A DNA stretch of 64,000 nt, from positions 62,001-126,000 of the forward strand of contig NZ_QXNY01000007.1 of the NCBI RefSeq assembly GCF_003572205.1, written 5' to 3'. Made by a program: the position numbers and the translations under genes. The notes below the pieces were generated by a model. It ran no database searches. It saw only the letters and a program-made list of their open reading frames with translations, and was not told the origin of the DNA. Source of the stretch: Algihabitans albus. Lineage in GTDB: Bacteria; Pseudomonadota; Alphaproteobacteria; Kiloniellales; DSM-21159. Below are positions 1 to 8,695 of this stretch, piece after piece (the first letter of the stretch is position 1; each line of letters begins with the position of its first letter).

Positions 1-25
1 CGCCAAGAATGTCTTGTACGTTCAT
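1..25 (-). CDS. 5' end of a gene running off the left edge (partial)
   Basis: An ATG on the minus strand at 23-25 opens a frame reading MNVQDILG before the window ends. A GGAG lies about 12 bases upstream of the ATG. The opening resembles the N-terminus of CBS-domain proteins, which often start M-x-V-x-D/S-I-L. Eight residues are far too few to assign a family, so this is a candidate gene start only. Confidence 0.3.
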
Positions 26-618
26 TGGTTCTGAAAACTCCTTTGGATCCAGGAGGGACGGCGAGCATACAGGGTCTTCGCTGCAGCGCAACATGAGGGC
101 GGAAAGGGTGCGTCCAGGCGCCGTCGGGGGCAGTACGAGCGGGAGCGCTCATCGCGGTGTGAAGGCCAATCCGAGGCCGCTGCACGGTCGAAGGCAGATG
201 GGACTCTTCCAGGTTCCCGATTTAAATGCCTCACCGAGTTGGTACGGAGAGCGACGCCTACGGTTGGGCGTGAGACGGCCTGTCCGGCGTTTTCAAAGCC
301 CCACTCCGAGGGATATCGGGGCTCGCACGGCTCACTGTGCCGCCGTGAAGCAGGTTACGAGAGGGTCGCTTGTCTCAGAGATGGAGTTCCACGTTCTTCC
401 GGAAGATCAGTCGCCGCGTCGCCGATTGCAAACCCTTTATAGAGTACTATTGCAGGAAGTCTCACCCTGTATGAAAGCTGACAATCGCACAGGTTCGGCG
501 CGGGGGGGGGTGTCCGCAATCGGGTGATTGGGCAGTACGGGGAGTCCACAGGTATCGACACGGCGCGCCGCATCGCTGCCGCAGTCACGGTCCGGCTATC
601 GATCGCTTGGGCGCGAGG
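26..618. other. Intergenic region, no convincing gene
   Basis: Open frames exist on both strands, but their translations are rich in Arg, Ser and Gly, have no recognisable fold pattern and lack good ribosome binding sites. A run of nine G lies at 502-510. I see no tRNA, terminator or repeat. The right part is downstream of the PNPOx-like gene. The left part is presumably the promoter region of the gene leaving the window. Confidence 0.5.
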
Positions 619-1251
619 CTAGGGCTGTACCCAGGTCTCGGTCAGGTTGCCGGCGTCGTCCCAGGTGAAGCGGGCGGCGCGGTGGCCCTGATGGCTGAGG
701 TAGAGCCAGTCCAGCCGGCGGATCTGGCAGAGCACGACGGTGAAGTTTCGGCGTCCGGCCAGGCTCTCTTCCTCCGTCGGGCTGCGGTCGGCCAGGGCGG
801 CGGGCAGGCCCGATGTCGGTGTCTCGGTCGGGCGGCCGGGCGGCTGGTGGGTCATGTAACAGCGGCGGCTGAACAGCCGGGTGCCCTGCCAAGCCGCGTC
901 CGCGGCGGCGTCCGCCTCCCGATGGACCTTGGCGAGGGCCTGAACGCGGAGCTGAGTTTCCTCGGCCGCATCGTAGAACAGGAAACTGACGCGCGGGTCC
1001 GTCCCGATCTGGCGGATCTTGGCGCTGCGTGCGTCGCTGTGGACGCGCAGCAGGTGGTGTCTCCGGTCGACCCCGCGCAGCACGACACTGCGGGCGTCCG
1101 GCCCTTCGTCGGGCGTGGAGGTCGCCAGGACCGGCAGATGAAAGCCGTGCTTGCGGTCGCTCACCCCGACCTGCAGCAGATGCCAGCAGTTCTCGAGAAC
1201 GGTGCCGAGGTCCGGCTCGTCATCGCGATGGCAGATGTGCACCAAGGTCAT
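619..1251 (-). CDS. Pyridoxamine 5'-phosphate oxidase-like FMN-binding protein
   Basis: This 210-residue protein has the split-barrel flavin pattern. RSVVLRGVD near residue 53 is followed by the strand corresponding to LRVHSDARSAKIRQI, then RVSFLFYDAAEETQLRVQA near 85-105, and a C-terminal W-x-Y-L arm (LDWLYLSHQGHRAARF). This matches the cyanobacterial/alphaproteobacterial PNPOx-like family (Alr4036 type) better than true PdxH. FMN binding and a redox role are family knowledge; the substrate is unknown. The start has only a weak Shine-Dalgarno. It is divergent from the phosphohydrolase gene across about 125 bp. Confidence 0.8.
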   Translation of the reverse strand: MTLVHICHRDDEPDLGTVLENCWHLLQVGVSDRKHGFHLPVLATSTPDEGPDARSVVLRGVDRRHHLLRVHSDARSAKIRQIGTDPRVSFLFYDAAEETQLRVQALAKVHREADAAADAAWQGTRLFSRRCYMTHQPPGRPTETPTSGLPAALADRSPTEEESLAGRRNFTVVLCQIRRLDWLYLSHQGHRAARFTWDDAGNLTETWVQP

Positions 1252-1377
1252 TCTTCGCGCCCCGAAAGGGCCGGTTGAAAAACGATAGGTTCAGGCTCGA
1301 AACCATCTACTTTCGCAGATAGGCAGGCTACTCTTCGGTTTCCAGGGAGCGGCCCTGTAGTGGCATAGTCGCATCCC

Positions 1378-2343
1378 ATGAGCACGAGCTTTCGGCTGGC
1401 CACCTTCAACCTGGAGAGTCTCGGCGACGGCGACCGCGGCGGGCCGCCGCTGGCGCCGCGGCTGTCGGCCCTGCGCCCGCTGCTGCTGGCCCTGGAGGCC
1501 GAGGTGGTCTGCCTGCAGGAAGTGAATGCCGTCTCGCGCGACAAGCGGCCGCGCCAACCCGAGGGGTTGGAGGCCCTGATCGCCGGGACGCCCTATGCCG
1601 AAGCGGCGCGGTGCCTGTCGCTGGGCGTCACCGGGACGCACCTGGCCGACCGCCATAACCTGGCGATTCTGAGCCGTCTGCCGATCCGGAGTTGGCAGTC
1701 CTTGCACCATGCCTTCGTGCCGCCGCTCGACTTGCCGCTGATCGGACGGGAGGGCGTGCAGGTGACGCGAAACTTCGACCGTCCGCTGCTGTTCGCCGAG
1801 TTGGAGCTGGCCGACGGACGGATGCTGCACCTGCTCAATCTGCATCTGCGCGCACCTCTGGCCGCCGCCTTTCCAGGCGGCAAACGCGAGGGCACCTGGC
1901 GCGACACGGCGGCCTGGGCGGAGGGCCTCTACCACGCGTCGCTGCTGCGCAGCGCTCAGGCGCTGGAGGCGCGGCTGCTGGTGGAACGGATCTTCGACGC
2001 CGAGCCCGAGGCCCTGATCGCCGTCTGCGGCGACTTCAACGCGGAGGGGGAGGCCGCCGCGCTGGAGGTCCTGGCGGCACCGCCGGCCAAGACGGGCTTG
2101 GCGGAAAGTGCCGGGCGCGCCCTGGTGACCCTCGATCCCGGCCTGTCGCCCGAGCGCCGCTTCTCCCTGCGTCACGCCGGCCAGGCGCTGATGGTCGATC
2201 ATATCCTGGTCAGCCCGGCGCTCTTCGCCGGCTATCGAGGCATCGACAGCCTGAACGCGCACTTGGTCGATGACTGCGCTCAGTCGGCGGGTGCCGAGCG
2301 CGGCTCCTTCCACGCACCGCTGGTCGCGGCGTTCGACCTTTAG
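1378..2343 (+). CDS. Endonuclease/exonuclease/phosphatase (EEP) family hydrolase
   Basis: This 321-residue protein shows the DNase I-like metallophosphoesterase signature in order: ATFNLES at residues 8-14 (Asn of motif I), VVCLQEVN near 42-49 (metal-binding Glu), LLNLHLRAPL near 154 (catalytic His), CGDFNAEGE near 217-225 (Asp and Asn), and a terminal MVDHILVSP near 272-280 (Asp-His). All catalytic positions are present, so it should be active on a phosphodiester or phosphomonoester. There is no signal peptide, so it is probably cytoplasmic. The substrate (nucleic acid, lipid or nucleotide) cannot be read from sequence. Its 3' end faces the channel gene with a 26-bp gap. Confidence 0.85.
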   Translation: MSTSFRLATFNLESLGDGDRGGPPLAPRLSALRPLLLALEAEVVCLQEVNAVSRDKRPRQPEGLEALIAGTPYAEAARCLSLGVTGTHLADRHNLAILSRLPIRSWQSLHHAFVPPLDLPLIGREGVQVTRNFDRPLLFAELELADGRMLHLLNLHLRAPLAAAFPGGKREGTWRDTAAWAEGLYHASLLRSAQALEARLLVERIFDAEPEALIAVCGDFNAEGEAAALEVLAAPPAKTGLAESAGRALVTLDPGLSPERRFSLRHAGQALMVDHILVSPALFAGYRGIDSLNAHLVDDCAQSAGAERGSFHAPLVAAFDL

Positions 2344-2369
2344 AGCCTGCGATCCCGGTCGCGGTTCGC

Positions 2370-4928
2370 TTAGCGGTCGCCCCCGTCCGACCCCCCGCCG
2401 TCCGACCCCCCTTCGGGGCCGACCTCGCCGCCGCGCGGCGCCATCGCGGCGGCGGGTCCGGACCCGGGCGCGATGGCCTGGCCCGGCGCGGTGACGATGT
2501 GCAGGTCGCGCTGGGGGAAGGGGATCGAGATCTTGTGTTCGCGAAAGACCCGGTCGACCGCGAAGTGCAGGTCGCTGCCGACCCTCAGGTAGTAGTCGGT
2601 GTCGCGCACGTAGGCCCGCAGCTCGAACTCCAGGGCCGAGTCGCCGAAGTTGCGGAAAAGGACATAGGCAGCCGGCGTATCCAGCACGTCGGGATGTTCC
2701 TGAGCGCAGGAGAGCAGCAGGTCGTGGACGAGCTGGGTATCGGAGCCGTAGGCGACCCCGACCTTCACGGTGGTACGCGCGACGCGGTTCTTGTGGGTCC
2801 AGTTGGTCACCGGCTGGGTGACCAGCTCGCTGTTCGGCAGGATCACCGAGGCGCGGTCGAAGGTCTCGATCTCGGTGGCGCGCACGGAGATATGCTTGAC
2901 CATGCCCTCGTGGCCGGCGGTGACGATCCAGTCGCCCACCTTGACCGGGCGTTCGATCAGCAGCAGCAGGCCGGAGACGAAGTTGTTGACCACCTCGCGC
3001 AGGCCGAAGCCGATGCCGACCGAGAGGGCGCCGGCGATGATCGCGATGTTGGAGAGGTCGAGCCCGAGGGCGGCGACGCCCAACAGCAGGGCCAGGATCA
3101 CGCCGACGTAACCGCTGGCGGCGACGATGGAGTGGCGCACGCCGATGTCGAGCCGGGTCTGCGGCAGCAACCGGTCGGACAGCAGCCGTTTCACTATGCC
3201 GGTGGTGGCCAGGGCCAGCAGGAAGACGATCACCGCCAGGACGAAATCGAGCGGCGAAATGGTCAGGCCGCCGATCTCGAAGCCTGTGACGATCTCGCGG
3301 GTCCAGAGATTCAGCAGAGCGGAGGGGACGCCGAGCAGGTTCAGCAGCATGTAGAGGCTGCCGAGCACCAGCGCGGCGTCGATCGCCAGCGAGACCCAGA
3401 ACAACAGGACCCGCGCGCCCTGTTCGCTGAGACCGCTCGAGCGCGTGACCCCCTCGAACCAACCGCCCTCCGGTGTCAGGAGTTGTTCCAGCCCCTCACG
3501 CAGGATCGCGCGGAGCAGCAGCAGTCCGCCCAGCAGCAAGGCGAAGAACATCAGGCGGGACAGCAGGAAACCGCCCATGAAGGCATAGCCTGCAAGTGCC
3601 GTCAGCGGGGCGGCCGCCAGCAGCAGCCAGATCAGCAGACGGGCGGCGGGCCAGTAGCTGCTGCCGATGCCCTTCGCCTCCGGCCAGAAGCGGGATGGCA
3701 GCAGGCCCATCAGGAGGATCGTCACGACGGTGATGGCGATCAGCAGGAAGACCGAGGCCAGAGCCTCCGGCATCGGCGACATCGTGATGCCGATGGTGTC
3801 CCAGCCGAAGGTGAAGAGGGCGTTCGCCGCCGCGAAGGCCGTGATGCCGTTCGCCAGGGCGACGGCCCCGTCGGGCGAGGTCGGGACGATGCGCCAGGCC
3901 GGCAGCTTCGGTGAGAGCGCCGCGCGTGCCAGGCCGGCGACCAGCAGGAAGAAGGCCAGGGCGCGCAATCCCGAATCGATCAGCTCGGCAAAGTGGCCGG
4001 TCAGCAGCCCCTGGCCGATCAAGGCACCGGCCAAGGCCGCCAGCGCCAGCAAGGGCAGCAGCGCGTCGGCGGCGCCGTCGACCACGACGGCTAGAAGCCG
4101 TCGGGTGTAGGAGGGATCGGAGATGGCCGGATCGCGGCCGAAGCGGCCCTTCAGGAAGAGCCGCACCGGCCAGGCGAGGACGCCGGCGAGCAGGAAGGCC
4201 AGCAACGCCAGGAAGTAGGGGCCGGGCCGGCTCGTGAGCGCCGGCGCCTGGCCGTACCATTCCAGCGGCGCGGCCAGAGCGTGGCCGACCACCGTGACCG
4301 CCTCTCCGAAGGCATCGAGCCAGGTCTGCGGCTCCAGCGGGCTGGGGAAGAGCGTCAGCAGCTCGGCCGTCAACTCCTCCTGCTGAGCGCGGCTGATGTC
4401 CCGCAGCAGCACGTTGGCCTGCGTTTCCGCTAGCTGCGCCTGACGCAGCCGGGACTCGAAGACCGCAATTCTTTCCTGGATGTTCTGGCGCGCCTCGGTG
4501 ATCTCGGGCCGCTCTTCGGGCTCTCCCTCGGCTGGGGGCGGACCCAGCGCCTCCCGTTCCTGACCGAGCGGCGTCAGCGCGTTCTGCGCCCGTCGCTCCG
4601 CCGCGTCGGCTTCGGCGATCAGCGCATTGAGGTCGTTCTGCAGTTCGGTGGTGCGCGTGGGTGACGGCGGCGTGCCGCTGAGCTCCTCGCGGACCGCATC
4701 CAGGGTTTCATGCCAGGATGCGCTGATTTCGTCGAAGGAACGGGCTTGCTGCTCCGCCAGAGCGGAGAGCGGCGTAAGCAGGACGAAAAGGGCAAAGGCA
4801 CAGAACGCCAGGCGGGCAAACACGATCCGGTCGAACCTCGAGAATGATCGGCAGGTCGCCGAGGGTAGCGGCGCTGGGTAGCAGTCCGCGAGCTGGCCCG
4901 ACAAGCCCTGCCGCCGCCTGTTCCCCAA
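2370..4928 (-). CDS. Large mechanosensitive channel, MscS family with DUF3772-type periplasmic domain
   Basis: The protein has up to 852 residues and builds a stretch-gated pore that relieves turgor on hypo-osmotic shock. It has a signal peptide (FARLAFCAFALFVLLTPLSALA), then a helical periplasmic region rich in Glu/Gln/Arg (about 60-210, DUF3772-like), then about ten hydrophobic segments. The C-terminal MscS core has the pore-helix and beta-domain motifs IIAGALSVGIGFGLREVVNN and ERPVKVGDWI, and ends in a Gly/Asp/Ser-rich tail. A GTG at 4821-4823 directly before the signal peptide is a better start than the ATG at 4928. It belongs to the large MscK/YbiO-like class. Confidence 0.9.
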   Translation of the reverse strand: MGNRRRQGLSGQLADCYPAPLPSATCRSFSRFDRIVFARLAFCAFALFVLLTPLSALAEQQARSFDEISASWHETLDAVREELSGTPPSPTRTTELQNDLNALIAEADAAERRAQNALTPLGQEREALGPPPAEGEPEERPEITEARQNIQERIAVFESRLRQAQLAETQANVLLRDISRAQQEELTAELLTLFPSPLEPQTWLDAFGEAVTVVGHALAAPLEWYGQAPALTSRPGPYFLALLAFLLAGVLAWPVRLFLKGRFGRDPAISDPSYTRRLLAVVVDGAADALLPLLALAALAGALIGQGLLTGHFAELIDSGLRALAFFLLVAGLARAALSPKLPAWRIVPTSPDGAVALANGITAFAAANALFTFGWDTIGITMSPMPEALASVFLLIAITVVTILLMGLLPSRFWPEAKGIGSSYWPAARLLIWLLLAAAPLTALAGYAFMGGFLLSRLMFFALLLGGLLLLRAILREGLEQLLTPEGGWFEGVTRSSGLSEQGARVLLFWVSLAIDAALVLGSLYMLLNLLGVPSALLNLWTREIVTGFEIGGLTISPLDFVLAVIVFLLALATTGIVKRLLSDRLLPQTRLDIGVRHSIVAASGYVGVILALLLGVAALGLDLSNIAIIAGALSVGIGFGLREVVNNFVSGLLLLIERPVKVGDWIVTAGHEGMVKHISVRATEIETFDRASVILPNSELVTQPVTNWTHKNRVARTTVKVGVAYGSDTQLVHDLLLSCAQEHPDVLDTPAAYVLFRNFGDSALEFELRAYVRDTDYYLRVGSDLHFAVDRVFREHKISIPFPQRDLHIVTAPGQAIAPGSGPAAAMAPRGGEVGPEGGSDGGGSDGGDR

Positions 4929-5104
4929 CCTTGTCCCGGTAGCGCCGAAGCGAGGGGAAAAGGGGGCAAAAAGACGACCGTCACGCCTTCTTCGCGCTGT
5001 GCCGCCCGTGGCATCTTGTTCGTAGGTCTAGTTCAATGCAACCACGGGTGCCAGGAAGCGGGCTCAAGCGACCGCTATCCGGCCTACGGCCCTCTGCAGG
5101 CGCC

Positions 5105-6133
5105 CTATTCGGCCGCTCGGCTCAAACGGTCGCGGTCGTGGGGGGCCATGAAATCGATCCGCAGGCCGGACGGCACGACGCCGGTCGGGTTCACTGTCGC
5201 GTGGCTGCCGTAGTAGTGCCGCTTGATATGCGTGAAGTTCACGGTTTCGGCGACGCCCGGCACCTGGAAGAGTTCACGGGTGTAAGCCCAGAGATTGGGG
5301 AAGTCGACCAGGCGGTCGCGGTTGCACTTGAAGTGTCCGACGTAGACCGGGTCGAAGCGCACCAGCGTGGTGAAGAGGCGCCAGTCGGCTTCGGTCAGGG
5401 TCTCCCCAACCAGGTAGCGGTTGCGGGCAAGCCGCGCCTCGAGCCCGTCCAGGCAGGCGAAAAGCGCTTCGAAAGCTTCCTCGTAGACAGACTGTTCGGT
5501 CGCGAAGCCCGCCTTATAGACGCCGTTGTTGATCCGGTCGTAAACCTGGGCGTTGACCGCGTCGATCTCGCCGCGCAGCGCTTCCGGATAGAAGTCCGGC
5601 GCGGAGGCGTCGCCGATCTCGCTGAAGGCCGCGTTGAGCATGCGGATGATCTCCGCCGACTCGTTGCTGACGATGGTCCGGCGTTGCTTGTCCCAGAGGA
5701 TGGGGACGGTGACCCGGCCGCTATAGTCCGGCTTGGCCTTGGTGTAGAGCTGGTGCGCGAAGTCGAAGCCGTGGAGCGGATCGCCGGCGGGATAGCCGGA
5801 GGTGCCGCCAGCGCCCTGGTTGTCGCTATCGGTCGGGCGGAACTCCCAGCCGTTCTCTGCCATGTGATAGTGCACCGTCGAGGTGGAGATCACCCGCTCC
5901 AGACCCTTCAGCTTGCGGAAGATCAGGGTGCGATGCGCCCAGGGGCAGGCCAGGCTGACGTAGAGGTGATAGCGCCCGGCTTCGGCCTCGAAGCCGCCGT
6001 CGCCGCTCGGCCCGGGGCTGCCGTCCCGCGTGATCCAGTTGCGGAAGGCGCTGTCCTGACGCCTGAAGCGCCCGCCGGTCGACTTGGTGTCGTACCACGT
6101 GTCGTGCCAAACGCCCTCGACCAGCAAACCCAT
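5105..6133 (-). CDS. yqjG: Glutathionyl-hydroquinone reductase (Xi-class GST)
   Basis: This 342-residue enzyme uses glutathione to reduce glutathionyl-hydroquinones and so clears quinone adducts. The family hallmark YVSLACPWAHRTLI near residues 58-71 carries the catalytic Cys and the PWAHR pattern. NESAEIIRMLN near 155 and the helical GST C-domain with YLVGETLTEADWRLF near 235-250 complete the fold. Length and motifs match YqjG/PcpF. A strong GGGAGGAAA precedes the ATG. It is the last gene of a three-gene set after wrbA and pirin, with a 76-bp gap to pirin, and all three fit quinone handling. Confidence 0.92.
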   Translation of the reverse strand: MGLLVEGVWHDTWYDTKSTGGRFRRQDSAFRNWITRDGSPGPSGDGGFEAEAGRYHLYVSLACPWAHRTLIFRKLKGLERVISTSTVHYHMAENGWEFRPTDSDNQGAGGTSGYPAGDPLHGFDFAHQLYTKAKPDYSGRVTVPILWDKQRRTIVSNESAEIIRMLNAAFSEIGDASAPDFYPEALRGEIDAVNAQVYDRINNGVYKAGFATEQSVYEEAFEALFACLDGLEARLARNRYLVGETLTEADWRLFTTLVRFDPVYVGHFKCNRDRLVDFPNLWAYTRELFQVPGVAETVNFTHIKRHYYGSHATVNPTGVVPSGLRIDFMAPHDRDRLSRAAE

Positions 6134-6209
6134 CTTGGTTTCCTCCCGCTGCAGGTATCACGGACGCGGGCGCCGGCCAATCGGATAGCCGGCGCCCGCG
6201 CTCCGTGAG

Positions 6210-6935
6210 TTAGGCCGGAACCTCGGCGATCAGGATCTCGCTCTGGTCCTCGGCGGTCAGCTCGACCGCCTCCACGTCGGCGAGCGCGACACCATCGCGG
6301 GCCTTGGCGGAGAAGGACGTGCCGTCGCCCTCGACCTTCACCCGACCGACCGCCGGCACCAGATAGGCGCTCTTGCCTGGCTGGGGCCGGTAGGTCACCG
6401 ACTGTCCCGGCTTCAGGGTGGCGGCCAGGATGCGGGCGTCCTGGTGAATCCTCAGGGGACCCTCGGTACCGCCGGTCTCCTCGCCGGTTCCGGAGGCCAG
6501 CACCACCAGCTCTCCGCTGCGCTCGCCCTTGGGAAAGGCGCTGGCGGCCCAGCCGGGGGCGATGCCCGGTTCCGCGGTTTCGATCCAGATCTGGAAGATC
6601 TTGGTCTCCTCGCTTTCCACGTTCATCTCCGAGTGCTGAATCCCGCTGCCGGCCCACATCACCTGGACGTCGCCCGCCTCGGTCCGGCCGGCATTGCCCA
6701 GGCTGTCCTGGTGGGTGATGGCGCCCTCGCGCACGTAGGTGACGATCTCCATGTCGCGGTGGCCGTGGGGGGCGAAGCCGCGGCGCGGCTCGATGGTGTC
6801 GTCGTTCCACACCAGCAGCTTGCCGAAGCCGCGCCGCGCCGGATCGTCGTAGCCGGCGAAGCTGAAGTGATAGCGGGCGCTCAGCCAGTCGTTCTCGAAG
6901 CGCCCGAGGCTCTCGAAGGGACGATGCTCGATCAT
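6210..6935 (-). CDS. Pirin-family bicupin (YhaK-like)
   Basis: This 241-residue double-cupin protein has the metal-site motif GFAPHGHRDMEIVTYV near residues 52-68 followed by GSGIQHSEMN near 95-104, which together give the His, His, Glu and His ligands. Pirins can act as quercetin dioxygenase-like or redox-sensing proteins. The length and the weakly conserved second cupin match the E. coli YhaK group. A good AAGGATC Shine-Dalgarno precedes the ATG. It lies 53 bp after wrbA and before the glutathionyl-hydroquinone reductase gene on the same strand. Confidence 0.9.
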   Translation of the reverse strand: MIEHRPFESLGRFENDWLSARYHFSFAGYDDPARRGFGKLLVWNDDTIEPRRGFAPHGHRDMEIVTYVREGAITHQDSLGNAGRTEAGDVQVMWAGSGIQHSEMNVESEETKIFQIWIETAEPGIAPGWAASAFPKGERSGELVVLASGTGEETGGTEGPLRIHQDARILAATLKPGQSVTYRPQPGKSAYLVPAVGRVKVEGDGTSFSAKARDGVALADVEAVELTAEDQSEILIAEVPA

Positions 6936-6988
6936 GGCGAAAGATCCTTTTTGTGCCGGCTCCCGGGCCGATTTCAGTTATGTGTCCG

Positions 6989-7588
6989 CTAGGCACTCAG
7001 TTTCTTGGCGACTTGGGCGACGGTCTGACCCTGGTAGCGGGCCAGCGCCAGCTCCTTGTCGTTCGGCTGGCGCGAGCCGTCGGCCCCGGCGATGGTCGCC
7101 GCGCCGTAGGGGCTGCCGCCCTTGACCTCGGACAGATCCGTCAGTTCGGCCGCGCCGTAGTTCAGCGGCACGATGACCATGCCGTGGTGGGCCAGGGTGT
7201 TCCAGGTCGAGGTGATGGTGGTCTCGTTGCCGCCCCCGGTGCCGGTGGAGGCGAAGACGCTGCCGACCTTGCCGACCAGCGCACCCTTCATCCAGAGCCC
7301 GCCGGTCTGGTCCCAGAAATTTCGCATCTGGCTGGCCATGTTGCCGAAGCGGGTCGGGGTGCCGACGATCACGGCATCGTAGTCCGCCAGTTCGGACGGC
7401 TCGGCGAGCGGCGCGGTCTGGTCCAGCTTGGCGCCGGCCTTCTCCGCCACCTCCGGCGGCATCAACTCGGCGACGCGCTTGACGGTGACTTGGACGCCCT
7501 CGACGGAGCCTGCACCGTCGGCGACGGCGCCCGCCAGGGTTTCGACGTGGCCGTAGGTCGAATAGTAGAGCACCAGTACCTTGGTCAT
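6989..7588 (-). CDS. wrbA: NAD(P)H:quinone oxidoreductase, WrbA type IV
   Basis: This flavodoxin-fold enzyme reduces quinones by two electrons, avoiding semiquinone radicals. It is 199 residues from [18 protein letters not shown], and the phosphate-binding loop YSTYGH is characteristic of WrbA. Further family motifs are [20 protein letters not shown] near 78-97 and [13 protein letters not shown] near 115. I moved the start from an upstream ATG at 7663 to 7588, where the flavodoxin begins and a GGGAG precedes it. It heads a set with pirin and yqjG and is divergent from the LysR gene. Confidence 0.95.
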   Translation of the reverse strand: MTKVLVLYYSTYGHVETLAGAVADGAGSVEGVQVTVKRVAELMPPEVAEKAGAKLDQTAPLAEPSELADYDAVIVGTPTRFGNMASQMRNFWDQTGGLWMKGALVGKVGSVFASTGTGGGNETTITSTWNTLAHHGMVIVPLNYGAAELTDLSEVKGGSPYGAATIAGADGSRQPNDKELALARYQGQTVAQVAKKLSA

Positions 7589-7718
7589 TCTTGGAGACTC
7601 CCTTGCCCGTCTCGTCGGTGAAAGCCGTTGCCGGCTGGTTCGAAGGAAAGATGGTGCGTTCACCCAAGGATGTTAATAAGCTGAATTGTTAATTGATTGT
7701 TTCTTGGAGGAAACGCCA
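7589..7718. promoter_or_regulatory. Divergent promoter region between wrbA and the LysR gene
   Basis: The 130 bp between the two start codons include an AT-rich stretch at 7670-7705 with two GTTAAT direct repeats ten bases apart and several TTAA cores, unlike the GC-rich surroundings. LysR regulators usually bind T-N11-A sites in such shared regions. The exact operator cannot be fixed from one sequence. Confidence 0.4.
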
Positions 7719-8654
7719 ATGAGGCTCGAAGACGTCACGGCCATGGTCGTCTTCGCCCGCGTCGTGGATCTGGGCGGCTTCTCCGCCGCAGCGCAGGCGC
7801 TCGGCCTGTCCAAGTCGGCGGTGTCGAAGCAGATCAGCAAGCTGGAGGACCGGCTCGGCACGCGGCTGCTCAACCGCACGACGCGGCAGCTTTCCCTGAC
7901 CGAAGCCGGGGCGGCCTTCTTCGAGCGCTGTCAGCGGGTCGAGGCCGAGGCGCTGGCGGCCGAGGAGGCGGTGACGCATCTGGCCGAGGCGCCGCGCGGT
8001 CTGCTGAAGGTCAATTCGGCCCTGTCCTTCGGCGTCCGGCATATCGCCCCGGCGCTGCCGGCCTTCCTGGCCATGTGCCCGGAACTGGAGGTCGATCTCT
8101 CGCTGAACGACCGTCCAGTGGATCTGGTCGAGGAGGGTTACGATCTGGCGATCCGGATCGGCAAGCTCGACGACTCGAGTCTGGTGGCGCGCCGTCTGGC
8201 TCCGATGCGCCGCTTTCTCTTTGCCGCGCCCGACTACCTGGCGCGCGCCGGGCGGCCAGAGCATCCGAACGACCTCAAGCAGCATGACTGCCTGCTCTAC
8301 GCCTATCAGACCAGCGACCAGACCTGGAGCTTCAAGGCGGCGACGGGCGAGGCGGAGCGGGATGTGAAGGTGCGGATCTCCGGGCGGCTGCGGATCAACA
8401 ACGGAGATGCCATTCTGGAGGCCTGCATCGCCGGGCAGGGCATCGCCCTGCTGCCCAGCTTCATCTGCAGCGACGCCTTGACGGAGGGCGCCGTCGAGCG
8501 GCTGTTGCCCGACTGGGCCGACGGCACGCCGGGTGGGGTGCACGCCGTCTTTCCGGCGAGCCGGAACCTGTCGCCCAAGGTTCGCGTCTTCGTCGACTTT
8601 CTGCTGAGCCGCTTCGGCAGCGAGCCCTATTGGGACGCGCCGCTGCGCGATTGA
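7719..8654 (+). CDS. LysR-family transcriptional regulator, likely regulator of the quinone operon
   Basis: This 311-residue protein has an N-terminal winged HTH (FSAAAQALGLSKSAVSKQISKLEDRLGTRLL, about 20-50) and a CrgA-type effector domain (GLLKVNSALSFG, RPVDLVEEGYDLAIRIG). The start at 7719 is chosen over 7686 because TTGGAGG lies just upstream and the HTH begins at the normal distance. Divergent placement beside wrbA suggests it controls wrbA, pirin and yqjG. The E. coli LysR protein YhaJ, which activates yqjG-region genes and sits beside the pirin gene yhaK, is a functional parallel. The inducer is unknown. Confidence 0.9.
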   Translation: MRLEDVTAMVVFARVVDLGGFSAAAQALGLSKSAVSKQISKLEDRLGTRLLNRTTRQLSLTEAGAAFFERCQRVEAEALAAEEAVTHLAEAPRGLLKVNSALSFGVRHIAPALPAFLAMCPELEVDLSLNDRPVDLVEEGYDLAIRIGKLDDSSLVARRLAPMRRFLFAAPDYLARAGRPEHPNDLKQHDCLLYAYQTSDQTWSFKAATGEAERDVKVRISGRLRINNGDAILEACIAGQGIALLPSFICSDALTEGAVERLLPDWADGTPGGVHAVFPASRNLSPKVRVFVDFLLSRFGSEPYWDAPLRD

Positions 8655-8695
8655 GGTCCGCTCTCCCCGACGCCCTGCTTTGCTGGGCGGCCTTG

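Noticed and set aside
9-527. Long rightward open frame in the first 600 bp
   Set aside because: Its translation is Arg, Ser and Gly rich with no fold pattern or family resemblance, and there is no good ribosome binding site. GC-rich DNA gives such frames by chance.
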